64,000 nucleotides of DNA from Kalmanozyma brasiliensis GHG001 (Eukaryota > Basidiomycota > Ustilaginomycetes > Ustilaginales), in assembly GCF_000497045.1 (NCBI RefSeq), contig NW_015961956.1:414707-478706 (forward strand). Reading direction: 5' to 3'. A program made the position numbers and the translations under genes. Shown here piece after piece: positions 19,227 to 29,570 of this stretch. Every line of letters starts with the position of its first letter. The stretch's first letter is position 1. The notes under the pieces are model-generated. The model was not told where the DNA came from, did no database searches, and worked only from the letters and a program-made list of their open reading frames with translations.

Positions 19227-20193
19227 CTTGCTTGGTTCTGTCGCGTTTCGAAAGGGTACCTTTGGATGCTGGGCGCGATGCTGTCTTGTTGTCTCTGCGC
19301 TCGTTGTTGTTCGCCCTGCAAGTCCCCTGAGTCGACCTGATTGGTTGCGAATGGATCGATGGATGGAAGAGGATGCTCGGAGAGAACGAATTTAGACGTC
19401 GGAAGGACAAGAAGCGGAAAAGATTGACCCGGACAGGCAGGAGCGTATCAAGTGGAGGCGGGCCAAGCTGGTATGTGCGTCTATCCGAGGCCAAGTCTTT
19501 GTGCGAATTGTGAATGGGGACCGCTTTCTGATACAGAGCCGGGGATCGACTCGGATCCAACGGGCGGGAGCACCACTTGCGTCGGAGAACGACTCCTTTT
19601 TGACGTTGCCCGAATGCAATCCAGTCATCCTTGCAGCATCCTTCGTCGACTCTTATTGCCGCTTCGTCCCCGGCGAGGCTGTCCACACTTCACCATCATG
19701 TCAGACTGTCATATTCAGCGCTTCTGCAGCAACCACTTGCTCGATGCACGACACTATCCGTGTTCTGCCCAACGGGAGCTGTCTTCGTCGTGAGCTCCAA
19801 GTAACGGGCTATCGAGGTGCTGTCGAAGCTGTCCGACAGGTCGTGAACGAGAGTCGCGCTACGTCACTCGACAGCTTTCAGCTCGTGTCACATGGAGTTT
19901 CCAGCCTGCTGCACACGGGCCATCTTGGGCTGAGGGAATTTCCTGCATTGTCATAGCCGTGGGGCTAACATTCACGACAAATGCATCGAGATCCAGTCTG
20001 ATAGACCCTGACCCGATGAGTTTTCGCCGCTCCACATGTCTGAGCAAAGCAGCTCGACGCCTTCTTCGAAGGGTCCTTGCTCTATCATTCGCACTCGTTC
20101 GCCTTCATACCTTCGACGAGACCAGCAAGCAACGTAAGCTCGAAACGAACCACATACATACGAGAAGCGGCAAGTGCTACTCAGACTTTCAGG
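19227..20193. other. Divergent promoter region between the DUF3429 and COX14-like genes
   Basis: The two flanking genes start away from each other. Frames of up to about 150 codons occur, but I see no domain in them. Shared regulation of two mitochondrial membrane proteins is possible. Confidence 0.5.
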
Positions 20194-20644
20194 ATGTCGA
20201 AGCGCATGAGCTTCGTCGATTTGGCGCATCGAGGTGCCGTCACTGGCCTCGTTGGTCTCGGTGTAGGTTGCAGCCCAGATCCTCAAGTGGGCTTCCGTGC
20301 CTATCGTATACATCGCTGACCCTCATCCTTTGCTTTGCGCTTGCTACCTTTCTCGCGGCCAATCAAGATCTGGGGCCTGTGGCTCACAGCTGCGGTCTGG
20401 AAGTCCCGTCGAGACGAGCGACTGGTATGTCTTCATCCTTTCTCGCCTACTTCGCGCATCGCTGACCCATGCTGACCCATGCACTTCCACCCACGCACGT
20501 ATGCTGTCACTCTCGCAGATCATCTCTGCCAACGGCGGCCAGATCCCCATCTCGCAACAAGCAATTGTACTAGCTCAGCAGAACGGCCAAGATCCATATC
20601 CTATCACCAACGATCCTAAGCACGAACCCGGCCGTCGGGTATAG
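20194..20644 (+). CDS. Small COX14-like mitochondrial membrane protein, three exons
   Basis: I joined exons 20194-20262, 20368-20424 and 20519-20644. The introns (105 and 94 nt) begin GTAGGT and GTATGT and end AAG and CAG, and both fall between codons. The product is 83 residues. It starts MSKRMSFVDLAHRGAVTG, continues through one membrane helix (LVGLGIWGLWLTAAVW), then a basic stop-transfer stretch (KSRRDERL) and a short polar tail with NGQDPYPITNDP. An 'HR..V.GLVGL' entry into a single helix is the pattern of fungal COX14-type proteins, which are small inner-membrane factors that couple Cox1 synthesis to cytochrome oxidase assembly. The AAG acceptor of intron 1 is unusual, but it is the only one that keeps the frame and completes the helix. 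The COX14 name is an inference; the gene itself is well supported. Confidence 0.7.
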
Positions 20645-20832
20645 CGTCGCAGCTGCCGCACTTCTGCGGCTTCGTTAGACGGCCTTCAAGCGCTCTGAAA
20701 CGTCGAGACTGCGGTCAGAGTCTACGCCGGAATTCAGCAGGCTCTTGGGCACGAGCGTGCCGCCGGAAATCTGCGTAGTCCTTACTCGGACAAAATGATT
20801 GCACTCGATCACGTAGTAGATTGCTCTCCCCC

Positions 20833-21060
20833 TTCATCCAAGCAGCTCAACATTTTTCTGGCATTAACGCCCTCATCCGTTACCCCCGTACCTTCTTCGC
20901 CAAGTCGGTCTGCCTCTTCGATGCTCATTTCGCTGTATTTGCAATTGTACTTTTACGCAACCATTCGATCCCTGTGCAGCTGTGCATACGGAGTGGAAAG
21001 ACGAGCGCCTGGAGCGTCAGTCTGGCCACAGTCTGGAAGCTCTTAAGCGCACATTGGTGT
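20833..21060 (+). pseudogene. Degraded fragment of an MFS sugar transporter gene
   Basis: Bases 20833-20936 align without gaps to the sugar-transporter gene of this same window (36002-35899, minus strand): by hand, 79 of 104 bases match. Translated, 25 of 35 residues match around the family signature FIQAAQ..SGINALI.Y. Similarity weakens after this; a shifted frame (about 20960-21030) still reads like a TIPSLY.VDR.GRR motif (ATIRSLCSCAYGVERRAP). No transporter start, no remaining helices and no splice sites that rescue them are seen. I call it a relic of a second transporter gene copy. It lies between the 3' ends of the COX14-like and PPR genes. Confidence 0.75.
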
Positions 21061-21318
21061 TCACTCGCCCGGCACTGGGCTTGTTGGTGTGCAGTTCAGC
21101 GACAGAACCACGACTTGCTGAAGCCGGATGAACAGCATATTTGGTCCTCAAAAACGGACAGCTAAATTGAGGCTCAAAATTCACATTCAGTGAGTGCATG
21201 ATTAGCCCAATAGCAAATCATAATGCCAGACAAACACCACTAGAGGTAGCTAAGAGCGAGAATGACATGCATTCAAGTTGCGCTGCAGAGACAAGGAGCT
21301 ACCTGCACCGTAAGCCTG

Positions 21319-24300
21319 TCATGCAGAAGGGCGAGAACGCACCCAGCGGTCGAGCTCCTGTTCCACGTGGCGCGACAGGCGTTGCATCCTCTGCGATTCG
21401 CGAGCCTTGACTTCCTCGTCTTGCGGCTCGTCCTCCTCCTCCTCCTCCTTCTCCGCCTCCGCCTCTAATTCCAGATGATCGTCCCTGGAAAGCAGCAGGC
21501 GATTTGTGCCGCGGGACATCGGCCTTTTCTCCCGGACAGACGAGCTCCACTCGGCTTCGTCCGCATCATTCGACGCGGGAATCAGCTTCTTGATGCGTTT
21601 CCACAGCTCGACGTCCTCTTTCGGCGCGAACGACTGCTGCGACGTGTCCAGGGCGAGGTTAAGGACCCCGTTGAGCTGAGGCAGCGTGTGCGACTTGGCA
21701 GCCGTTTTCCGCGTGCCACGTCTGGCAACATCTGGCAGCTGGTTGGCGTCTTTGACGAGCTGGCTGAGCCCGATGCGCTGCTCCAGCAGTCGCAGCGCTT
21801 GTCTGGCGATCTCGGGACCCTCTTCGCGCTTTTGCTTGGCACAGACGCGAGCAATGTGCAGGAACAAAGAGACGATCGTGTCCGACTGGATACGCGCCAT
21901 TCCGTCTGGTAGAGCGTCGCGATTGGCGTAGAAGCCCTTGTTTCGAGACTTGGCTTGATCAGCCTCTTCTGCATCCCAACGAGGCGCCCTCTGACTGGCA
22001 CTGCCGCTGCTGCTCGTGTCGACATAGTCCCTCCATTGACCCAACAGTGACGTCGCCTCAGCCCAAGCGTCGTAAGTACCGTCGTCGCCATCCCGCTTGG
22101 CGGCTTCGACCACGACAGCGGTGAGACCAACCGGCTTCTTGAGCGCTGCTGTGAGAATGGCGTGCATCGCACGGTCGTAGCAGGCGTACGATGGTGTCCA
22201 ATCGAGCGCCGCCGAGTCGTGGCTGGCCTGGCGAAGGTTTGGTCTGGAGTGACGATCGCGTCGGTCCTTCGCGTCTTGCATCCCGCCAGAGTTGCTCGAT
22301 GCGGAACCGGCAGCCCTTCTCATCGCCGCTAGGAGCACGCGTGCACCGACGGGATCTCCCTTCTGCGAAAGATGCCAGAGGACGTTCATGGCATTCGATG
22401 GACGCAGCGTGCTGCCAAAGCCGGTGTTGTCCGAGAGCATGCCTCCGACGTCCTTCCGGTCCGAGCCGGCAGCATGCTTCTCGCTATGTGAGCGCGCCCA
22501 AAGGTAATTGAACAGCGCAACACACTTCTCGTAGCCATCCACATCGTGAGCAAAGAGACGAAAGACGGCGGAAGCAACAGTAGAGCTGCGCAGCTCGGCA
22601 AGAGGACGACCATGGCCCCCGCGATGGTAGTGCTCGACTGGAAGCGCCTCGATTAGGGCGGGGAACTGAGGGTTCCGTATGATGCCGTCGGTTGCCGTCT
22701 CTAGGTCGAGGCCGTAGCCATTTGACAGGATTTTCATGCCAAGCTTTAGCCCAGCAGATGCATCGGCGCCCGCGGGAGGCAGCAGTCGATTGAAGATGTC
22801 GGTCATAAGCACGTCGTCCGGCACAAAACGACGCTCGCGCGACGGGGTGTCCGCTTGCCGTTTCGCCGGCGCATCGCCCGAGCCCGACAGCCGCTCGTAT
22901 CGTTCCAAATCCATCATCTTTTGGAAGCGAGTCCAAATTCGCTCGACGGTAGCAAAGCGGTCTGGATCTTGTGCATCTCTGATGACCGTCAAGAAAGCAG
23001 AAAAGGTGGTCCGATCGCCGAGTGGCAGCTTTTCTGATAGCTTGCCGAAGGATAACGCAACCTTTTCCTCTCTCGAAGCCGTCGGCGAAAGGCCTTTAGC
23101 CAGATCGTCGATGACCGCCGGCGGGAACAGCATGTCGAAGAGCTTGTTGAGCTCGTCCCTGGCGTCGATGAGGCGCAGGAAGGAGGCATAGGTGCCGATT
23201 GCGTTTGTGAGAATGGTAGGATGGTCGCGGACTTCCCGCACACTGGCTTGTTGCGAGACGAGGTTGCGACGAGCTTGGTCCGTCATCTCGTGGAAGTCGT
23301 CCTTTTCCAGAATCTGGGCCTCGGCAGGTCTCAGCGCTCCTCTGGTCTGAAAGTACTGAGGATAGCTCTGCTTCCACAGCTTCTCGAGTTCTAGGTAGGT
23401 CTCGCGGATGCGCTGGCACTCTTTGCGCTCAGCGAGCTGGCTTCGCTGGCTGTCCGAGGGAGAGGCATTGGCGTGCGCAGAAAGTGATCGGGTGAGACCG
23501 TTGATGACGACCGTATAAGTGGCAGCGCTGGGAAAGATGCCGTCCTTCTTCATCTGATTGAACAGTTTGAAGGCACGATCGTGCTTTCCGCTGAGTAGGC
23601 AGAGTCGTATGGCGGCATTGTAGGGTGCCCTGATGCGCGAAGCCGATGTCCACGCATTGTCTGGATCGACAAGGACGTCTTTGGATTGAACCACCACTCG
23701 AAGAGCCTTCATCTCGTTTTCGAAGTGCTGAAGAGCCTGGGAGACATCCGCATCGACCTGCGCCGGGATCTTGTCCGAGGGCAGGGCCTGTGTGTTGATG
23801 CCTCGGATGATGTTCATCAGATGGTCAAGCAACCGTTTTGCCCGAAGACGGAATCCGCGATCTTGGTCTCGCTCGCGATGACCGGGCGGTCTTTGCCTGT
23901 CGGACAACGGGATCTGTCTGTCGGAAGGCGGTCTGGACCGGTCGGCGGCTGGTCTTCGTCGGTCAGAAGATGCTCCGGCGCGACTGGGCCCTGCTCGCGT
24001 TGGCGTCGTCGGCGTCATCTGCCTCGCAGCCTCGCCAGCGTCCCGCTTTGCAGGGGCTCCTGACTTCCATTCCGGATTGCCTCCTGTCCTTCTCAACGCC
24101 TTTGCCTTCCAGTCCGAGTGTCGTCCAAGTCGTCTGAGCGTGCCTCTTAGATTCTGTGCAGAGTTGGACGATGGCCTCTTCTCCGACGATGTCGTGGCCG
24201 GGCGTGAACGCGGCTCCGAAAAGGACCGTGTATGAGCACGAGGCGCCAAGAAGGCAGGTGGTAGGCTCGCAGTGTTGAACCTTGATGCTGAGCTGAACGC

Positions 24301-24366
24301 TGGTGTTCGAAGCAGCCGGTGCCATTGCGGAGTCAGCCTTGTCGCCGCGCTACTGGAGCAGGCCAT
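21319..24366 (-). CDS. Mitochondrial pentatricopeptide-repeat (PPR) protein
   Basis: The ATG at 24366 gives 1015 residues; the frame runs further upstream only from a non-ATG codon. The N-terminus (about 1-60) is a typical presequence, followed by a long basic, Arg/Pro/Ser-rich linker with repeated SDRQ/SDRR phrases. At about 248-300 a clear PPR pair is seen: YNAAIRLCLLSGKHDRAFKL, then YTVVINGL. More degenerate helical repeats probably fill about 330-900. Near the C-terminus a run of Glu (about 988-996) precedes a charged tail. PPR proteins bind organellar RNA and act in its processing, stability or translation; fungal members are usually divergent and gene-specific, so the target cannot be told. 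It faces NDUFA8 across a short divergent promoter. Confidence 0.85.
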   Translation of the reverse strand: MACSSSAATRLTPQWHRLLRTPAFSSASRFNTASLPPAFLAPRAHTRSFSEPRSRPATTSSEKRPSSNSAQNLRGTLRRLGRHSDWKAKALRRTGGNPEWKSGAPAKRDAGEAARQMTPTTPTRAGPSRAGASSDRRRPAADRSRPPSDRQIPLSDRQRPPGHRERDQDRGFRLRAKRLLDHLMNIIRGINTQALPSDKIPAQVDADVSQALQHFENEMKALRVVVQSKDVLVDPDNAWTSASRIRAPYNAAIRLCLLSGKHDRAFKLFNQMKKDGIFPSAATYTVVINGLTRSLSAHANASPSDSQRSQLAERKECQRIRETYLELEKLWKQSYPQYFQTRGALRPAEAQILEKDDFHEMTDQARRNLVSQQASVREVRDHPTILTNAIGTYASFLRLIDARDELNKLFDMLFPPAVIDDLAKGLSPTASREEKVALSFGKLSEKLPLGDRTTFSAFLTVIRDAQDPDRFATVERIWTRFQKMMDLERYERLSGSGDAPAKRQADTPSRERRFVPDDVLMTDIFNRLLPPAGADASAGLKLGMKILSNGYGLDLETATDGIIRNPQFPALIEALPVEHYHRGGHGRPLAELRSSTVASAVFRLFAHDVDGYEKCVALFNYLWARSHSEKHAAGSDRKDVGGMLSDNTGFGSTLRPSNAMNVLWHLSQKGDPVGARVLLAAMRRAAGSASSNSGGMQDAKDRRDRHSRPNLRQASHDSAALDWTPSYACYDRAMHAILTAALKKPVGLTAVVVEAAKRDGDDGTYDAWAEATSLLGQWRDYVDTSSSGSASQRAPRWDAEEADQAKSRNKGFYANRDALPDGMARIQSDTIVSLFLHIARVCAKQKREEGPEIARQALRLLEQRIGLSQLVKDANQLPDVARRGTRKTAAKSHTLPQLNGVLNLALDTSQQSFAPKEDVELWKRIKKLIPASNDADEAEWSSSVREKRPMSRGTNRLLLSRDDHLELEAEAEKEEEEEDEPQDEEVKARESQRMQRLSRHVEQELDRWVRSRPSA

Positions 24367-24844
24367 GATAGCGCCCTGGGATCTCAGAGACCTGTCAAGG
24401 AGATCGTAGGCGATGTTCGGCGGGCCGCTGCGATGGAGTTGGCCGAGAAGCAGGAAAAGTCGAGAGGCAGCCGACCTAGCCTCGTCCTTTATTCTCCTCC
24501 TCTTCTTTGTCTTGCTGAGCGAGAGTTGGTTGGTGGAGGATACAAAGGGTCTTCTCGAAGAAACCGAATAAAGTGACACCCGAAGACTCAGCGATTTTTC
24601 ATGCCAGGGACGTTAGGTCTATGAGTCCAACATTGTCGGGAATGCGGATCCGAAATCGTTTGGCCGTGATTGGTCCGTGATCGGAAGGTTGAATTCTGAC
24701 TTCTCGAAGCTCTCCCTCTCGACCATCATCACCATCCTCGATCCGTTCAACTCATCTCGGCGCGAGGGCAGCAGACATCCAGCTCGACAGCTCTCGACAG
24801 GCAACAGACTCTGCGTAGGAGACCTTTCGAATCAGTAATCCAAG
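24367..24844. other. Divergent promoter between the PPR and NDUFA8 genes
   Basis: Both neighbours start here, in opposite directions, and both act in mitochondria. No other feature was recognised. Confidence 0.55.
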
Positions 24845-25523
24845 ATGGCGACACACCGAGATGCCAAGTTCCCAGGGAAACCGTACATCGACCCGGCTCC
24901 GATGCCCTCGAGCCAGCCACACATCGATGAGCTTGGTGTGACGTCTGCACCGCTCAAGTCGGCGAGCTTTTTCATCGGAGAGCACTGCAAGGATGTCAAC
25001 GAGGACTTCATGCTTTGCAAGAACGAGAGCCGTGACCCAGCACACTGCCTCCAGGAGGGTCGTCGTGTGACGAGATGCGCGCGTGATCTGTAAGTAAGGC
25101 ACGGTGGAGGGGATGCAGGGCAGCGAAGACGAACAGGCTTTGTCGCCTGTCGAAGCGTGGCCTTCCATGCAGGATTGCGAATGCAGATTGACGCCCGGGT
25201 ATGGGAGCACAAGGCTGACAACCAACTTTTCTTGCCCCAACACGCCGAAACTCACCATACGATCAAACGAACGCCCTTTACTTCTGTGCAAATCATGACG
25301 TTCATCCTACAGCATCAAGAAGCTGAGCGACAGCTGTGGCAAGGAATGGGAAGCCCACTTCAACTGCCTCGAACAACACAACCAGGAGTTTTACAGGTGC
25401 AGGAAGCCAGAAACGACACTCAACAAGTGCGTCTTCGAGAAGCTGAAGCTGGCCAAGAACATTCCTGGCTCGCCAGAAGGACAACCTCAGATTCACGAAA
25501 AGAAGAACCCAGTATGGGGTTGA
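24845..25523 (+). CDS. NADH:ubiquinone oxidoreductase subunit NDUFA8 (complex I 19-kDa/PGIV), two exons
   Basis: Exons 24845-25089 and 25313-25523 join over a 223-nt GT-AG intron to give 151 residues. Four CX9C motifs are present in the order expected for NDUFA8: CKDVNEDFMLC and CLQEGRRVTRC in exon 1, CGKEWEAHFNC and CRKPETTLNKC in exon 2. The pairs form two CHCH hairpins held by disulfides made by the Mia40 relay in the intermembrane space. The protein is an accessory subunit on the membrane arm of complex I. The tail (LKLAKNIPGSPEGQPQIHEK) matches the family's C-terminal pattern. The exon boundary is phase 2 and restores the conserved IKKLSDSCGKEW segment. Confidence 0.96.
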
Positions 25524-25683
25524 TGGATGCCGCTGCAGTCAGACGACCACTAGACCAGACCTTTGCACATGTCGACTCATCACCAATACGATATCTCTCT
25601 CTCAACCGCGAAGGTGCACATCGACCGTAGATCTGGAACCAGTGAATTGCAGCGTAAGACAGGAGGAGCGGACGGCAACGGTT

Positions 25684-27024
25684 TCACGACAAGGACTGTT
25701 GGATGGACTGTCTCAGTAGGGCTCCAGCTTGCTGCGTGGACAGGCTGCCGCCGACATCGCGCGTGCACTGGCCTGACTCAAGGCTCTCCTTGATGGCGGC
25801 GTCGATAGCGTCGGCCAACTGCGGCAGACCGAGCGACCATCGGCACATGAGTGCAAACGACTCGAACATGCCGATGGGGTTCGCAAGGCCTTTGCCAGCA
25901 ATGTCCGGCGCCGATCCGGACACGGGCTGGTAGACGCCTACAGGCATGCGACCGTCAGCAGAAGCATTTGGCGCAGCATCGATCTCGGCAGATCCGAGCA
26001 GACCTAGAGAGCCCGGGATGACCGAGGTGAGATCGCTGAGAATGTCGCCGAAGAGCTGTTCGGACAGAAGGTGCCGCATCGACGTCAGTCCTTGTCAGGC
26101 TGGTCTGTTTCAGAGTGGGTGTGGGATCGACTTACGTTTTCAGTGAGGATGACGCCGTTGAGCTTTCGCGGGTCGCGCGCCAGCACCATGGCGGCCGAAT
26201 CGACGAGGTGGTGACTCAATTTGTCAACGAGCTGTGGATACTCATCGCGGACGGTCTCGGTGACGACTTGTCGCCAGAGCCTTGAGGTGGCCATGACGTT
26301 TGCCTTGTCGACCGAGATGATGGGCAGCGGTTCTGGCTTGTTGGCGAGAGACAAAGCTGCTGCCACGCGGGTCAGTCGAACCACCTCCTCCCGCGTATAC
26401 TCGCAAAGGTCAGAGGCTACGCGTTGAATGTGAGGAGAAGAGGTCAGCAAAAGCACGGTTCCTGCGTGAGCGAGCTTCATCAGTAGGCGTCAACCCCTTG
26501 GATGAGCTTTTTGAAGTGACAGGCTTACCTTTCATTGCATGCTGGTCTGGCTCTTGCTTCTTGCCAAAGTAGATGCCTCCCGCATTCTCTCGCAGAGTGA
26601 TGATGTTGACGCCGCGAACGACTTCATCCTTCAAAGAGCTGAGCTTGAGTTGACGCTCCGCGATGATCTTGGCCGGTCGGACGTTGGCGAACAGGTTGAG
26701 ATGCTTGCGCATGCGCAAAATGCCTGTCTCAGGTCTTCTGCTCGAGTCGCCCACGTCCCATTTGGGCCCACCGACACTCCCGAGTAGAACAGCATGACAG
26801 GTGGACGCTTCCTGCAGCGTGCTGTCCTGGATGGGGCAATCGTGTTGATCAAGGCAAGACCCTCCAATCAGACGCTCGACGCGTTCAATTTGGACGTTGA
26901 AGCGCGACTGAACGAGGTCGAAGAGCGGTAAGACCTCTGCCATGATCTCAGGACCGATGTGGTCGCCCTGGAGGACCATGATCTTGTACGCCTTTGGCGC
27001 CGTTTCGCTCTTGCGGCTGGTCAT
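25684..27024 (-). CDS. 3-isopropylmalate dehydrogenase family enzyme (LEU2-like, divergent), three exons
   Basis: Exons 27024-26529, 26416-26136 and 26055-25684 join over GT-AG introns of 112 and 80 nt to give 382 residues. Family signatures are clear: [63 protein letters not shown] and LFGDILSD, then [16 protein letters not shown]. The metal-binding aspartates of FGDILSD and the key arginines are kept. Several positions differ from the usual IPMDH consensus: [10 protein letters not shown] for REL(T/V)GGIYFG, ILSDLTS for ILSDEAS, and PVSGSAPD for P.HGSAPD. It is certainly a beta-decarboxylating dehydrogenase, and leucine synthesis is the default role. The changes leave room for a paralogue with another malate- or tartrate-type substrate. 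It shares a divergent promoter with the aldehyde dehydrogenase gene. Confidence 0.88.
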
Positions 27025-27917
27025 CTTGCCGCCCTGCAGAGTTGGTCACTTGAGCTGCACTGGCTGGGATGGAAGTGAGCAACGAAGCGAGCGTGATACA
27101 AGCTTACCTGCCACCGACGAAGAGGCTGGTGTCTCGTGACGCTTGGATGCAAGTGTTGGATTGTGTTGGAGGGAAGTTTCGGATTTAGCACCTTGAAAAG
27201 GACCCCACATCAGGACGGGTCACAGGGACCAACCGGAAAGCGTGTCCTAAAGCCGACCCTTCTTGATCCGCTTTTGAGCTTTAACCCCACAAACTTGGAC
27301 CACGCGAGTCACGATGGCTGCATGCGACCGCTCGATTGTCTTGAGGGGCTGCAGCAGCGTGCTTGGGCTGTATCAACAATGCGGACGGCGGGTGGCAATG
27401 CATCAACAGCTCAAATTCCGTCTTTGTTGTCCCATGCCGGCATGCAGTCGTCCACGGGCAGGGCGAACGAGCCGACCAAGTCGCCGCTGAAATTGCTATC
27501 AAATGGTCCAAGCCCGGGACTTAGTCCACTACCGATGCAATACGCCGGCTGAAGCTTGAGCACTCTTCTTGCTCATCTTTGCCACTGCTCCTCATTGCCT
27601 ACTCGTTCCTTCTTCCGCCGCAGCCGATCCCGGCAGAAAGACAAGCAAAGTCTTCCTTCCGCTCATTTGGCACATATCAACGCGTCAGCCTGGCACATCT
27701 CGGCTGTCATCACCAACCGCATACTTAAGCAGACGCACTGCTGGGAACGCTGCTTCCTCCTCGTCCCCATTTTGCCGATCTATACCTCACCGTCTCTGCA
27801 ACACGTCCTTGCTTGCTGTGCTCAACCCAAACTGTAGCTGTCACGTCCAAGGCCTATCTCAGCTTCTCTCACAACTCGACACTCGAAGTCTTTCCTCGGG
27901 GAAAGCCGACCAGAGCC
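27025..27917. other. Divergent promoter between the IPMDH-like and ALDH-like genes
   Basis: Both enzymes start from this 0.9-kb region, in opposite directions. I looked for a Leu3-type CCGG-N4-CCGG site and did not find one. A pyrimidine-rich leader precedes the ALDH gene. Confidence 0.5.
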
Positions 27918-29508
27918 ATGAACACCAAGCTCAAGGATCTATCGCTGCTCGATGCATCGGACTTCGTCAAGATACCGGGCAGTCTCGACACTTCGGACAA
28001 TGAGTCGTTCGATGTGATGGGTAAGTCACGCACACACAGTCTCAACTTTGAATGACGGAGATGTTCGAAGAGACGGAAGCTGACGATGCTTATCTTACCA
28101 ATCGATCGTCGCTTTCCGAACTATGATGACAGATCCCGGTTCAGGCATGCCAATCTGCCGACTGAAGGCATCCAATCTTAAAGACGTCGACGAGGCCATT
28201 CAGGCTGCTAGCGAAGCATTTACCACCTACTCGGCCCTTCCAGCAAGGGAAAGAGCCAACTTGCTGCTCAACTTTGATCGGCTGGTCCGCGACAACCTCG
28301 AGGATCTGGCGTGGATCCTGGTCTACGAGACGGGCAAGCCGCTGGAAGAGGCAAGGATAGAGGTGCAGTATGCTCTCACTTTCAGCTGGTGGTACGTCGG
28401 AGAGACCGAACGAGTGCAGGGTCAGGTGGTCAAGAGCGCCACCAATCCTTCACTGCGCTTCTTGACTGTATTGCAGCCCATCGGACCCATCGCTATCTTG
28501 ACGCCGTGGAACTTTCCGGTTGCACTCTTCATTCGCAAGGCAGTCAGTGCCCTCGCCGCGGGCTGCACCATTGTTGCCAAACCGTCGCCAGAGACGCCAC
28601 TTTCGACAATTGCCATCGCCAACCTTCTGCATCGCGCCGGCTTCCCCGCTGGATCGGTCAACATCGTTCTCGCATCGTATCGCAACACCCCCGCCATCGG
28701 CCAGGCCCTTTGCACCGATCCGCGCATCAAGAAGCTGAGCTTCACCGGGAGTACTCGGGTTGGCCGACTGCTGATGCAGCAGTGCGCTCCGACCCTCAAG
28801 AAGATGACGCTCGAGCTTGGCGGTCTGGGTGCTTACCTGATCTTCGAGGACGCCGACGTGGAAGCGGCTGCGACAGCGTTGGTGGCCAACAAACTCCGTC
28901 ACGCGGGGCAAACTTGCATCTCAGCGCAGAGGGCATATGTGCACGAGTCCGTCTACGATCGTGTAGTCAAGACCATCGCTGAGCAGCTGGATCGCGTCAC
29001 CATCGGACACGGTGCCGAAAGCTCCAGCACATTGGGGCCGTTGCAGACAGAGCGCAGTCAGCAAAAGGCTCGCGAGCATATCCAAGATGCTAAAGCTAAA
29101 GGTGCCAGCGTGCATACTTCCCGCGCTAGCCTGCCGAGCTCGGGGTACTTTGTGGCGCCAACTTTGATCGCCAACTGCACCAAAGACATGCTCGTCTTCC
29201 AGGAAGAGTCGTTCGGCCCGCTCATCAACGTCGCCACTTTCAACACCGAGCAAGAGGCCATCGAGCTCGCCAACGATACCGATATGGGACTCACCTCGTA
29301 CGTGTTCACCAAGGATTCGGCGCGGCTCTGGCGCGTGTTCGAGAAGCTCAAGGCGGGCAATGTCGGCTTGAATGTCGGGGGCAGCACTACGGCGGCCGAG
29401 ATTCCTTTCGGTGGCGTCGATCAGTCAGGTTTCGGCAAGGAAGCCGGCATCGGTGCTGGTTTGAAGGAGTATATGATCGAGAAATCGGCCACCATGTCGA
29501 TAGCCTGA
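27918..29508 (+). CDS. Semialdehyde dehydrogenase-like enzyme (ALDH superfamily), two exons
   Basis: Exons 27918-28020 and 28133-29508 join over a 112-nt GT-AG intron to give 492 residues. Landmarks of the succinate-semialdehyde dehydrogenase group are present: ARERANLLLNFDRLV, ILVYETGKPLEEAR, TPWNFPVALFIRK (oxyanion Asn), FTGSTRVGR, the general base in LELGG and the nucleophile in AGQTCISAQR, then EESFGPL and FGGVDQSGFGKEAG. No mitochondrial presequence is seen, so it is probably cytosolic. Two features differ from the canonical paralogue at 52-54 kb: GGLGAYLIF replaces GGNAPFIVF, and the residue two after the nucleophile is Ser rather than Cys. The substrate may thus not be succinate semialdehyde. 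It is divergently paired with the IPMDH-like gene and followed by a Zn2Cys6 regulator. Confidence 0.9.
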
Positions 29509-29570
29509 GTCAACCTTCTCACATATGGACTCGAAGGAAATGCAGTGCTGCTAGCCAGCCAGAAATCAGC

